From Bacteroides sp. (GTDB taxonomy: Bacteria > Bacteroidota > Bacteroidia > Bacteroidales > Bacteroidaceae): a stretch of 64,000 nt of DNA. Position numbers and translations under genes: made by a program. Shown piece after piece: positions 36,277 through 44,533 of the stretch (the stretch's first letter is position 1; each line of letters starts with the position of its first letter). The notes below the pieces were generated by a model that saw nothing but the letters and a program-made list of their open reading frames with translations, was not told the origin of the DNA and did no database searches. The stretch is taken from assembly GCF_028690125.1 (NCBI RefSeq), contig NZ_JAQVBV010000003.1, positions 1 to 64,000 of the forward strand, read 5' to 3'.

Positions 36277-37263
36277 CTAAATTGAGCGAATAAGTAGGAT
36301 TGTATAGATTACATAGGCTAATACTAGAACTCCTCCCTCTATCCGGGTAATGGTCCGTTTGGCGAAAAAGAGTCCGAGCAGCCAAAGTAAAATGCTGGCA
36401 CCTACTAGTGTGAAAAGGTCGAAATTAGTAATTCCACTTAGACTCAGAGGTGTTATGGTAGCACTACAGCCTAATACAAAGAAGATATTGAAAAGGTTAC
36501 TGCCAATCACATTACCAATGGCAATTTCCGGATTTTTCTTCATGGCAGCTACGATGGAAGTGGCAAGTTCCGGTAGAGAAGTTCCTCCGGCTACTAAAGT
36601 CAATCCGATGATTGATTCGCTGATTCCCATATTACGGGCAATTCCTGTAGCTCCATTAACGAAGATTTGTCCGCCAAAGATAAGGGCGGCTAGTCCACCT
36701 ATAATATAAATAGTAGACTTCCACCAGGGAAGTAGTTTTATTTCTTCTTCTTCCGTTGCGGGTGCTTGTTCTATTGTTTGTTCATTGGCAGATTTTGTTG
36801 AGAACGCAATAGCAAACGTATATCCCATAAAGATGGTGAAAAAGCAAAGTAGAAGTAATCCGTCTACTCTGTCCAGTATATTCTCTGTAGCTTTATTAAG
36901 AAAAACATCATTGGCGCAGATTAATAGCACAATAGAAGAAAGAATACAAAGAGGTATTTCTTTTTTCAGCGTATTTTTGGTGATGACAATCGGAGCCACT
37001 AATGCTGTACAACCCACAATCATCAGTGTGTTGAAAATATTACTTCCTACTACATTTCCTATAGCAATGTCGGCACTCCCTTTAATGGCAGAAGCGACAC
37101 TGACTGTTAGCTCCGGAGCGGAAGTTCCGAAAGCTACGATGGTAAGACCGATGACGATGGGAGGAATGCCGAAGCGTTTTGCTACTGAAGATGCTCCGTC
37201 TGTTAGTCCATTGGCTCCCAAAAGAATTAGGAGTAAACCTCCGATGAGTAGTAATATATTCAT
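36277..37263 (-). CDS. CaCA-family calcium/sodium antiporter
   Basis: The 328-residue inner-membrane protein has about ten hydrophobic segments and the two inverted alpha repeats of the family. The first reads FGTSAPELTVSVASA with GNVVGSNIFN. The second reads AGGTSLPELATSIVAA with GNVIGSNLFN. The loop between halves is acidic (ATEEEEI). It resembles YrbG. Ca2+ export in exchange for Na+ is the family role; other cations are possible. A TATCTTTG element lies 20 bp upstream of the ATG. It is not related to the mannan genes. Confidence 0.93.
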   Translation of the reverse strand: MNILLLIGGLLLILLGANGLTDGASSVAKRFGIPPIVIGLTIVAFGTSAPELTVSVASAIKGSADIAIGNVVGSNIFNTLMIVGCTALVAPIVITKNTLKKEIPLCILSSIVLLICANDVFLNKATENILDRVDGLLLLCFFTIFMGYTFAIAFSTKSANEQTIEQAPATEEEEIKLLPWWKSTIYIIGGLAALIFGGQIFVNGATGIARNMGISESIIGLTLVAGGTSLPELATSIVAAMKKNPEIAIGNVIGSNLFNIFFVLGCSATITPLSLSGITNFDLFTLVGASILLWLLGLFFAKRTITRIEGGVLVLAYVIYTILLIRSI

Positions 37264-37282
37264 GATTTTTTCCTTTTTATGG

Positions 37283-37290
37283 CAAAGATA
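37283..37290 (-). promoter_or_regulatory. -7 element TATCTTTG for the antiporter gene
   Basis: Perfect TAnnTTTG on the minus strand, 20 bp before the start codon. Confidence 0.5.
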
Positions 37291-37386
37291 GTTATTCTTT
37301 GAGATGAAATATCAAAAACAATATGTATGTTTGTATGTTTAATAAAAAAGTAAGATTATATGCTTATTTAATCCCGAATATCCTGT

Positions 37387-39207
37387 ATGAAAATGAAATA
37401 TTTAACCCGATATTGGTTATTGCTCGTGATAGTTCTTGGAACAGTGAATGCACACGCACAACTTAAGGAAGCAGTTAAGAATATATTATTGAGCGATACT
37501 ATAGCAACTTCTGATACCTCATTGAAGAAAGACTCGGATTCCGTTCAATTAGCAAATTTACAAAAATCATTAGACGAAGCCCGTCTAAGCGAAGCAAATA
37601 TGCGAATGGAAGTAGAGCAAATGAAACTCCAAATGGCATCAGTCGATTCGGTGAAATTTGCTCAACAGAGGCAACGTATTGATTCCTTGCGCAAGTTTAT
37701 CAAAGGAGTACCTGTCGTGGCAGATGGAGATACATTGTTCTATCTTTATACAAAACGTGGAGGTTATACTCCCCAGCAACGGGCGCAAATGACCGCAGCT
37801 GCGATTGACGAACTTGGAAGACGTTTTAATCTTAGTCCGGATTCTGTTTCAATTGATCACTCGGACATCGTTTCCGACCTTATGTATGGTAATAAAGTTT
37901 TGTTATCTCTTACCGATCAGGATGCTTTGTGGGAAGGAGTCTCTCGTGACTCACTGGCAAAAGAGAAACGCGATGTAGTGGTTACTAAGCTACATGATAT
38001 GAAAGCTGAACATAGTGTTTGGCGTATGGCAAAACGTGTTCTTTATTTTATATTGGTGATTTTAGGGCAATATTTATTGTTCCGTCTGACTACTTGGCTG
38101 TTTGGCAAACTCAAAGTCCGTATTTTACGTTTAAAAGATACCAGATTAAAACCTGTTTCTATCCAAGGATATGAATTGTTGGATACGCAAAAACAAGTAA
38201 ATCTATTAGTTTTTGCGGCGAATATCAGTCGGTATATCCTCATGGGTCTCCAATTACTCTTTACTGTTCCTTTGGTTTTTATTATTTTTCCGCAAACAGA
38301 AGGACTGGCATATCGCTTATTAGGTTACATTTGGACTCCTATCCGAAAAATACTGGTAGGGATTGTAGATTATATTCCTAATTTAATTACCATTATTATT
38401 ATCTGGTATGCGGTGATATATCTGATCCGCTTTGTCCGTTATCTGGCACAAGAAGTTGAGGCCGGCCGACTTAAACTAAGTGGTTTCTATGCCGATTGGG
38501 CAATGCCAACTTACCATATAATCCGCTTCTTGCTTTATGCATTTATGATTGCAATGATCTATCCTTACTTACCGTATTCCAAGAACGGGGTTTTTCAGGG
38601 AATTTCTGTATTTGTGGGATTAATTGTTTCGCTTGGATCGACTACCGTTATTGGTAATATTATTGCCGGACTAGTAATCACTTATATGCGTCCGTTTAAA
38701 TTGGGTGACCGTATTAAACTGAATGATACGACCGGAGATATTATAGAGAAAACACCGCTGGTCACCCGTATCCGTACACCGAAAAACGAGGTGGTGACTG
38801 TTCCTAATTCGTTTATTATGTCTTCTCATACTGTGAATTATACTACTTCGGCTCGTGAATACGGATTGATAATCCATTCTGAAGTCACCATTGGATATGA
38901 TGCTCCTTGGCGTCAAGTGCATCAATTGTTGATTGAAGCAGCATTGAATACTCCGGGTGTGGTAGATGATCCTCGTCCGTTTGTACTGGAAACATCATTG
39001 AGTGACTGGTATCCGGTATATCAGGTGAATGCCTATATTAAAGAAGCGGATAAAATGGCACAGATTTATTCCGATTTGCATCAGAATATCCAGGACCGCT
39101 TTAATGAGGCAGGGGTCGAGATTATGTCACCTCATTATATGGCTGTGAGGGATGGTAACGAGACGACAATTCCTAAAGATGACCTTAAGGGAAAAACAGA
39201 TAAATAA
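37387..39207 (+). CDS. MscS-family mechanosensitive ion channel
   Basis: The 606-residue protein has a signal peptide (ending near NAHAQ), a periplasmic region with a coiled coil (about 45-110) and several membrane segments from about residue 215. The MscS core comes next, with the pore helix region SLGSTTVIGNIIAGLVITYMRP near residues 415-437 (quoted in part as GNIIAGLVITYMRP). The beta domain motif LGDRIKLNDTTGDI follows, then VTVPNSFI. It would release solutes upon osmotic downshock. The N-terminal extension makes it one of the larger members. A TATGTTTG element at 37326-37333 may be its promoter. Confidence 0.93.
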   Translation: MKMKYLTRYWLLLVIVLGTVNAHAQLKEAVKNILLSDTIATSDTSLKKDSDSVQLANLQKSLDEARLSEANMRMEVEQMKLQMASVDSVKFAQQRQRIDSLRKFIKGVPVVADGDTLFYLYTKRGGYTPQQRAQMTAAAIDELGRRFNLSPDSVSIDHSDIVSDLMYGNKVLLSLTDQDALWEGVSRDSLAKEKRDVVVTKLHDMKAEHSVWRMAKRVLYFILVILGQYLLFRLTTWLFGKLKVRILRLKDTRLKPVSIQGYELLDTQKQVNLLVFAANISRYILMGLQLLFTVPLVFIIFPQTEGLAYRLLGYIWTPIRKILVGIVDYIPNLITIIIIWYAVIYLIRFVRYLAQEVEAGRLKLSGFYADWAMPTYHIIRFLLYAFMIAMIYPYLPYSKNGVFQGISVFVGLIVSLGSTTVIGNIIAGLVITYMRPFKLGDRIKLNDTTGDIIEKTPLVTRIRTPKNEVVTVPNSFIMSSHTVNYTTSAREYGLIIHSEVTIGYDAPWRQVHQLLIEAALNTPGVVDDPRPFVLETSLSDWYPVYQVNAYIKEADKMAQIYSDLHQNIQDRFNEAGVEIMSPHYMAVRDGNETTIPKDDLKGKTDK

Positions 39208-39730
39208 CTATTGATTCTTTTATCAAAAGTGATGAAATATATGTCCGGGCGTCCTTTAGTCAGACGTTTGTTGTTGCCGAATGTTCCACTGATTATTTCT
39301 GCTTTCATATTCAGGTGGGTGATAAGAATAGTACCATCTTCCACCAACATATACCCTCTATTTATGAGGGTTTCGACTGTATGGGCTTCTGTATTTTTAG
39401 CAGGGGACATTACTTTGATATCAACAGTTTTATCTTCCGTGCTGCATCCTGGAGAATAGATAATAGATAGAATTTGAAATATTTGCCACGGATTAAATAA
39501 TAAAAATAGGGATGTCCCTCTCCATCACGAAGAAGACATCCCGAGGTGTGTGTTTTTTGAGAGTAGAAGTTATCTTGTTAGGGTAGCTCTGAAAAATATG
39601 CTACCTCTTTTTTTTTACATTTCTTTTAGTGCACTTTAATTATATGCAGCAAAAGTAGGACTAAAATATTTCAAACATCTTCCGGGAAAAAGAAGAATGC
39701 GTAACAAATGTATTTCGTTTCTATTACGAA
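39208..39730. other. 523-bp gap between convergent genes
   Basis: A bidirectional hairpin is present (listed). On the minus strand an open frame without a proper start (about 39459-39135) reads SPGCSTEDKTVDIKV and onward. It looks like a short lipoprotein but overlaps the mscS 3' end and has no start upstream of its would-be lipobox, so it may be a gene remnant. The + strand ORF 39211-39459 has no support. Confidence 0.5.
39509..39542. terminator. bidirectional terminator hairpin after mscS
   Basis: GGGATGTC pairs perfectly with GACATCCC. The minus-strand side runs into TATTTTTATT and the + side into a T-run a few bases further on. Confidence 0.7.
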
Positions 39731-40912
39731 TTAAACCTTCTCACAAAGAATCAGGAGTTTCTTCTCGTTGTTTAAGGTGGTTGCAAACACATAGTCAGAG
39801 CCTCCATCTGATAGTTTAATCCGTTTGCGAAGTTCTCCTACGGAAGCAGGAAAATTGCGAATGCTGATATTACCTTTTTCTATATTCCCCAAAGTTTCTT
39901 TAATCTCTTTTTTGTTGAAACTGCAATATTTCTTAATGTGGAAAACTCTTCCGGGAAAATTTCTAATCAGAGAATCGGAAGTGTAAAGGTGACTATTGGG
40001 GTGTAGTTTTGAAATATGATATGCAGAAGAGAGACTTTTGTAGGCACCTCCTTTCAGAAGTGAGGCATTGGGCTCATAGAGATATTGTGCAAGAGCGTCA
40101 GTATAAACACATTTGCTATATTGCTCCTGTTCACGGCTGAAAGCGAACTCTTGCTCACCTTTAGTAGAGAAGTTTACACAATGGATAGGAATATCTTTGG
40201 AGGGTGTTTGTCCCAAGATTAAAAGTAATTCCTTACATTCATTATTGACGGAAATAATATGGACTTCTTGAGTAAATTGTAACTCTTTCAATGCCAAAGA
40301 TAGATCAAGCATAGGAGAGAGCTTTACCATTACTTTGTTTGCCTTCTTCAATAACAGCTCTTCCAATTCAGCCACGTTAGGCTCGCAATCGGAGATGGCT
40401 ACAGACTTCCCTCCGTGTTCGTTGCGACGGGCAGGGTCTATAAAAATGCAGTCTACGGGTAACATTGTTTTTAGGTAAGCAACTCCATCTTCATTTTTTA
40501 TACTGATATGATCAAGACCAAGTATAGGAAAGTTATGTGCTGCAATTTCACAAAGGCCTTCTTGACGTTCTACGTATATGACGGATCTGAATCGGGTAGC
40601 GAGAAATGAACAATCGATACCAAATCCTCCTGTAAGGTCTACAAGAGACTCGCCTTGTATCAATCTGGCTTTATAACGGGCTGTAGTTTCTGAAGAACAT
40701 TGTTCCAATGATAAGTGCTTTGGATACCATATATCTTCTATCTTTTTCCACGATGGAATTTTCTCTGTTGCAACTTGTCTGCCTGCTATCTGAGTGATGG
40801 CTGTAGGCATATCTACATCCGGGTATTTTTTTGCTTGCAAAGCCAAGGCACGCACATCATCTGTCTGATGTTCACGGATAAAAACTTGAGTTACTTGAGA
40901 TATCTGTATCAT
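39731..40912 (-). CDS. class I SAM-dependent methyltransferase with THUMP-like C-terminal domain
   Basis: The 393-residue protein has a Rossmann methyltransferase core with the SAM-binding motif LVDLTGGFGIDCSFLA near residue 90 and a catalytic-loop-like FIDPARRNEHGG near residue 157. A C-terminal part (about 300-393) of the THUMP-like type follows. Such proteins are probably RNA methyltransferases, but the target is unknown. It is cytoplasmic. It lies 40 bp downstream of the VanX-like gene and is probably co-transcribed. Confidence 0.85.
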   Translation of the reverse strand: MIQISQVTQVFIREHQTDDVRALALQAKKYPDVDMPTAITQIAGRQVATEKIPSWKKIEDIWYPKHLSLEQCSSETTARYKARLIQGESLVDLTGGFGIDCSFLATRFRSVIYVERQEGLCEIAAHNFPILGLDHISIKNEDGVAYLKTMLPVDCIFIDPARRNEHGGKSVAISDCEPNVAELEELLLKKANKVMVKLSPMLDLSLALKELQFTQEVHIISVNNECKELLLILGQTPSKDIPIHCVNFSTKGEQEFAFSREQEQYSKCVYTDALAQYLYEPNASLLKGGAYKSLSSAYHISKLHPNSHLYTSDSLIRNFPGRVFHIKKYCSFNKKEIKETLGNIEKGNISIRNFPASVGELRKRIKLSDGGSDYVFATTLNNEKKLLILCEKV

Positions 40913-40952
40913 AATTATCTGTATTCGGAACTATGTAATAGTTTGTAATTGA

Positions 40953-41711
40953 TTATGGAATCAGCTTGTGTTTTCGACGGGCTTCTTCTCTGCTACAAAG
41001 ATTGAAATGCCACCACTCGCTTGGGAGTGGACGGAATCCGGCTTTTTTCATGACTGTTCTTAATAATATCCGGTTCTGCCGTTCTTTTTCGCTGATCTTT
41101 CCTGTTTGTACTAATTCAACTTCTTGAGTAATATGAGCTTCGATACCAAGATGATCGATTTTTGTTCCCATTGGTAATGGAATATTCAAAGAGTCCAAAA
41201 TCCCGATATCTACTGCAAGTCCGTAATTGTGTAGTCCCCCTCCATGATTCGGATTGGATACATATCTGAATTTGGAAGTACCTTTCACCACATTCCACAT
41301 TTTCTTTTGCACGGACATAGGACGTGCCGCATCGTAAACAATGAGGCTATAGGAAGGGTGTAATTCTTTTAGTCCTTTTTGCACTTGTGCAAGGGCTTGC
41401 GCTGCATCCGGATGAAGATAGGCTTCATTCAGGTCATCATAAAGAATTTCTCCCGTGAAGTTATCTGCCCGGGTATACATTAAGTCGATATGAATAGTTG
41501 AATCGAGTTCGGAGATATTAACGAATCCAAGAGAGTCTAATGTGAGTGCTGTCCGGCTTTTAGTAAAGGTGCATTCAAGAGGGAGTGAAGTAACAGGTTT
41601 CACTGAATCTATAGATTCAATATGATGTTGTTTTTCTTTTGTTGGAGTATAGGAACAAGAGAAAAATAACACTAACCAAAAAACGAGTACGTTATACTTT
41701 ATAAGTCCCAT
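40953..41711 (-). CDS. VanX-type D-alanyl-D-alanine dipeptidase (M15D), lipoprotein
   Basis: From the ATG at 41711 the protein has 252 residues. The track's start at 41729 is a TTG abutting the tRNA terminator and is less likely. A signal peptide ends at the lipobox LFFSC. The zinc site is visible as HNYGLAVDIG (His and Asp ligands) and EWWHF (catalytic Glu, His ligand). YDAARP carries the conserved arginine. It would split D-Ala-D-Ala in the periplasm for peptidoglycan turnover or salvage. Nothing nearby suggests vancomycin resistance, because no vanH/vanA partners are present. Confidence 0.9.
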   Translation of the reverse strand: MGLIKYNVLVFWLVLFFSCSYTPTKEKQHHIESIDSVKPVTSLPLECTFTKSRTALTLDSLGFVNISELDSTIHIDLMYTRADNFTGEILYDDLNEAYLHPDAAQALAQVQKGLKELHPSYSLIVYDAARPMSVQKKMWNVVKGTSKFRYVSNPNHGGGLHNYGLAVDIGILDSLNIPLPMGTKIDHLGIEAHITQEVELVQTGKISEKERQNRILLRTVMKKAGFRPLPSEWWHFNLCSREEARRKHKLIP

Positions 41712-41730
41712 AGAGGTCTTGTTTAACAAG

Positions 41731-41766
41731 AAAACCCCTACAAGAAATTTACTTGCAAGGGTTTTT
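41731..41766 (-). terminator. terminator of the tRNA gene
   Basis: On the minus strand AAAACCCTTGCAAG pairs with CTTGTAGGGGTTTT with small imperfections, right after the tRNA 3' end. Confidence 0.8.
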
Positions 41767-41770
41767 AATG

Positions 41771-41844
41771 TGGACCAGCCTGGGCTTGAACCAGGGACCT
41801 CCAGATTATGAGTCTGTTGCTCTAACCAACTGAGCTACAAGTCC
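41771..41844 (-). tRNA. tRNA with CAU anticodon (Met, or Ile2 after lysidine modification)
   Basis: A 74-nt cloverleaf reads GGACTTGTAGCTCAG at its 5' end. The anticodon loop is CTCATAA (anticodon CAU), and the T arm is CCTGG-TTCAAGC-CCAGG. The acceptor stem has a T6-T67 mismatch and a G-T pair. CCA is not encoded. The choice between elongator Met and Ile2 cannot be made by eye. It is not the initiator type judging by the fully paired first acceptor base pair. Confidence 0.9.
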
Positions 41845-41936
41845 GGTGTATCCTTTTATTGGATGCGGTGACAAAAGTAGTTCTTTTTGCCGAATTATGC
41901 AAGTCCTTTTGATAAAAAACTGTAAAGTTTTCGTTC

Positions 41937-42248
41937 TCAGAACTTATATTTTCGTTTCGGGTTCTTTGGAAACCAACCTTTCTTCACTCGTTCCTCCTGC
42001 TCAAAAACCTCTTTAATGGTCCAAAACGAAGAAAAAGCGAATACACCTAATAAAGAAGATAGAATTACATTATCAATACTTAGTGAGGCAACGACGCCTG
42101 CAATGCCAAGTATAAGGAATATCCACCAACATCCTGTTCCCCAATAATATTCAGCCTTTACCACAATAGGATGAAAAAGACCGATAATCAAAAAGGTACA
42201 GATTCCAATGAATAATCCAGCCAGATGATATTCATTCAAAATTTCCAT
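41937..42248 (-). CDS. small membrane protein, DUF4491-like
   Basis: The 103-residue protein has three predicted membrane segments (about 10-30, 38-58 and 60-80). The motif HPIVVKAEYYWGTGCWWIF sits between the first two and a basic C-terminus (GWFPKNPKRKYKF) probably faces the cytoplasm. It matches my memory of the Bacteroidota family DUF4491. Function is unknown. It starts 4 bp after the Lrp-type gene and is surely co-transcribed with it. Confidence 0.8.
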   Translation of the reverse strand: MEILNEYHLAGLFIGICTFLIIGLFHPIVVKAEYYWGTGCWWIFLILGIAGVVASLSIDNVILSSLLGVFAFSSFWTIKEVFEQEERVKKGWFPKNPKRKYKF

Positions 42249-42252
42249 CCGA

Positions 42253-42717
42253 TTATTTTTCTACACGAATTGGAATTTCTTTTTTAATGCTTTGCTCCAG
42301 AGAAATCAATGTTTCAGTAGCAACTACACCTGGAATTTCCTGCATTTTGTTATTCAACAGATCCATTAAGTGTTCGTTGTCACAAGCATAAAGCTTAGTA
42401 AGCATAGTATAAGGACCTGTAGTAAAGTGGCATTCCACAATTTCGGGAATCTTTTGCAGCTCTGCTACTACAGATTTGTACATAGAACCTTTTTCCAGTT
42501 TAATACCAACATAAGTGCAAGTTCTATATCCCAGTGATTTTGGGTTCACATGATAGCCTGATCCAACAATAACTCCAAGGTCGATCAGTCTCTGTACGCG
42601 TTGATGGATGGCTGCACGGGATACGCCACACTCTGCCGCCACATCTTTAAATGGGATACGGGCATTCTGTGAGATGATCTCTAGGATTTGTCTGTCGAGG
42701 TTGTCTATTTTTTCCAT
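42253..42717 (-). CDS. Lrp/AsnC-family transcriptional regulator
   Basis: The 154-residue protein has an N-terminal winged helix-turn-helix (LDRQILEIISQNARIPFKDV and GVSRAAIHQRVQRL) and a C-terminal RAM effector domain ending in LISLEQSIKKEIPI. Proteins of this family form octamers, bind amino acids and control metabolic genes. No amino-acid genes are adjacent, so its targets are elsewhere. A TATATTTG promoter element lies upstream. Confidence 0.95.
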   Translation of the reverse strand: MEKIDNLDRQILEIISQNARIPFKDVAAECGVSRAAIHQRVQRLIDLGVIVGSGYHVNPKSLGYRTCTYVGIKLEKGSMYKSVVAELQKIPEIVECHFTTGPYTMLTKLYACDNEHLMDLLNNKMQEIPGVVATETLISLEQSIKKEIPIRVEK

Positions 42718-42757
42718 AATAATAAATTATATTTTGCTGTTGTTATCATATAGTAAG

Positions 42758-42765
42758 CAAATATA
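42758..42765 (-). promoter_or_regulatory. -7 element TATATTTG for the lrp-type operon
   Basis: Perfect TAnnTTTG on the minus strand, about 40 bp before the start codon at 42717. Confidence 0.5.
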
Positions 42766-42814
42766 GAGATTTATTTTAATTCTTCTTCTTTTCCGAGAAA
42801 AAAAAGAGGAAAAA

Positions 42815-42850
42815 GCAAAAAAAAGAGGTGCAACTCCTTTGCACCTCTTT
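42815..42850 (-). terminator. terminator of the FKBP operon
   Basis: AAAGAGGTGCA (42822-42832) pairs perfectly with 42840-42850 across a 7-nt loop. On the minus strand it runs into six Ts. Confidence 0.9.
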
Positions 42851-42880
42851 CCTTTTTCTATTTAGAAAGAACTTTTCTTA

Positions 42881-43759
42881 TTACTTGCTTGGCTCGATGC
42901 CCAACAATTCTACTTCGAATACCAAAGCAGAGAATGGTTTGATCTGACCAGATTCACTTGCACCGTATGCTAATTCCTGAGGGATATAAAGTTCCCATTT
43001 TGAACCTACAGGCATCATAGTCAGAGCTTCTGTCCAACCTTTGATTACTCTGTTAGCAGGGAAAGTGGCAGGTTCATTACGTTTGAATGAGCTGTCGAAT
43101 TCAGTTCCGTCGATCAAAGTACCTTTGTAGTTTACCTTCACTTTAGAAGTGTCAGCAGGGATTGCTCCTGTTCCTTCAGTGATTACTTTATATTGCAATC
43201 CGCTAGGAGTAGTTTTTACACCTTCCTTAGTTTTGTTTTCAGCCAAGAATTTCTCACCTGCAGCTTTGTTTTCAGCATATTTTTCTTCCATAGCTTTTGC
43301 TTTTACAGCTTCCATAGCTGTGCGAGTGTACATCTGAGCTTCGTCCATAGTCATCAGACCACCTTTTTCTAAAGCACCTGCGATGAAACCTGCGATGAAG
43401 TTATCTTTGCTGATTGTCTTAAGAGAATCTCCAGCAAATAATTCCTGGTTGATATTCTTAATCATGCCGTTAGCGCCATTTATTTGTTGTCCGATTTGCA
43501 GACCTGCAATGTATGCGATATCTTTTTTGCTTGTCTTGTTAGCGCCGTCGTTCAAACCTTTGATGAATTCTGCCATATTAGTAGTATCTACGTTCAGGCG
43601 TCCAATCAAATAATCTTTCAGACCTTGTGTCTGAGCCATACCGATTGAATAAGACAATGAGTCGATGTCTGTTTTGAGATTTGCTTTAGGAGCTTGAGCT
43701 GTACAAGAAGCAAGACCTGCAGCAGCTACGATTGCCATAAAAATACTAACTTTTTTCAT
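42881..43759 (-). CDS. FKBP-type peptidyl-prolyl cis-trans isomerase, lipoprotein
   Basis: The 292-residue protein has a lipoprotein signal (GLASC, cysteine near residue 19), an FKBP N-terminal dimerisation region (SYSIGMAQTQGLKDYL and onward) and a C-terminal FKBP domain (about 185-290). The latter shows VNYKGTLIDGTEFDSSF, FPANRVIKGWTEAL and IPQELAYGA. It should help fold envelope proteins as a FkpA/Mip-like chaperone. It lies 21 bp after a second, cytoplasmic-looking FKBP gene. Confidence 0.95.
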   Translation of the reverse strand: MKKVSIFMAIVAAAGLASCTAQAPKANLKTDIDSLSYSIGMAQTQGLKDYLIGRLNVDTTNMAEFIKGLNDGANKTSKKDIAYIAGLQIGQQINGANGMIKNINQELFAGDSLKTISKDNFIAGFIAGALEKGGLMTMDEAQMYTRTAMEAVKAKAMEEKYAENKAAGEKFLAENKTKEGVKTTPSGLQYKVITEGTGAIPADTSKVKVNYKGTLIDGTEFDSSFKRNEPATFPANRVIKGWTEALTMMPVGSKWELYIPQELAYGASESGQIKPFSALVFEVELLGIEPSK

Positions 43760-43780
43760 GTTGCTTTTTAAATTTTTTAT

Positions 43781-44365
43781 TTATAATACTTCAAGTAATT
43801 CAACTTCAAATACAAGTGTACTGTGAGGAGGAATCATTTCTCCGGCACCTTGTGCACCATATGCCAGTTCTGACGGAATATAAAGTTTCCATTTTGAACC
43901 TTCCGGCATTAACTGAAGAGCTTCCACCCATCCCGGGATCACTTGGTTTACCCCAAATACAGCAGGCTCTCCACGTTTAATTGAACTGTCAAACAGAGTT
44001 CCATCAATCAATGTACCTTCATAGTGGCACTTTACCTGGTCGGTGGCTTTTGCCTTTTTACCATTTCCCTCATTGATGATTTCGTATTGCAATCCGCTCG
44101 GAAGGGTAACAACCTCTGCTCTTTTTTTGTTTTCTTCAAGAAAGACTTTACCCTGTTCAATGCTGGCAGCATTCATCTTAACTTCCAACTCTTCGAAATA
44201 TTTGTTTACTATTTCGCGGGCTTCCTTGTGGCTGATTGCAGTCTGGTTGCCTTCCAATACGTCTTTAATAGCTTGTGCAAAGTCATCCACTTCGATGCCT
44301 TTTGCACCCATACTTGATAAGTTTTGGCCTATTCCAAGACCAATTGCGTAACTAAATTTATCCAT
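43781..44365 (-). CDS. FKBP-type peptidyl-prolyl isomerase without signal peptide (FklB-like)
   Basis: The 194-residue protein has no signal peptide and starts directly with MDKFSYAIGLGIGQNLSSMG, the FKBP N-terminal domain. The C-terminal isomerase domain shows CHYEGTLIDGTLFDSS and IPSELAYGAQGAGE. It is a paralogue of the lipoprotein encoded downstream and is probably cytoplasmic. A TACTTTTG promoter element lies upstream. Confidence 0.93.
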   Translation of the reverse strand: MDKFSYAIGLGIGQNLSSMGAKGIEVDDFAQAIKDVLEGNQTAISHKEAREIVNKYFEELEVKMNAASIEQGKVFLEENKKRAEVVTLPSGLQYEIINEGNGKKAKATDQVKCHYEGTLIDGTLFDSSIKRGEPAVFGVNQVIPGWVEALQLMPEGSKWKLYIPSELAYGAQGAGEMIPPHSTLVFEVELLEVL

Positions 44366-44440
44366 ACAATATTTTTATTGGAGATTGAAATGCAGTCCTT
44401 CATGACTTTAACATTCAATCAATTGCAATTTTATGAATCG

Positions 44441-44448
44441 CAAAAGTA
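44441..44448 (-). promoter_or_regulatory. -7 element TACTTTTG for the FKBP operon
   Basis: Perfect TAnnTTTG on the minus strand, 76 bp before the ATG at 44365. Confidence 0.45.
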
Positions 44449-44533
44449 CACGTTTTATTTGAATGATTTAGCATTTAGTATTTAAAAATTCTTATATCAC
44501 CGAAAGTTCACTCTTTTCTTTAATATAAATTTC

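Noticed and set aside
36098-36280. 60-codon ORF between the fusion gene and the antiporter
   Set aside because: Most of it is the TTGTGCCA repeat cluster and it has no recognisable protein character.
39211-39459. 82-codon + strand ORF after mscS
   Set aside because: No family features or ribosome-binding site; the minus-strand frame across the same bases is more protein-like.
40953-41711. Vancomycin-resistance role for the VanX-like gene
   Set aside because: No vanH, vanA or two-component genes are nearby; lone VanX-type dipeptidases are common in Bacteroidota envelopes.
41771-41844. tRNA as an integration site for the neighbouring genes
   Set aside because: No integrase or repeated tRNA 3' end was seen nearby, and the flanking genes look like core genes.
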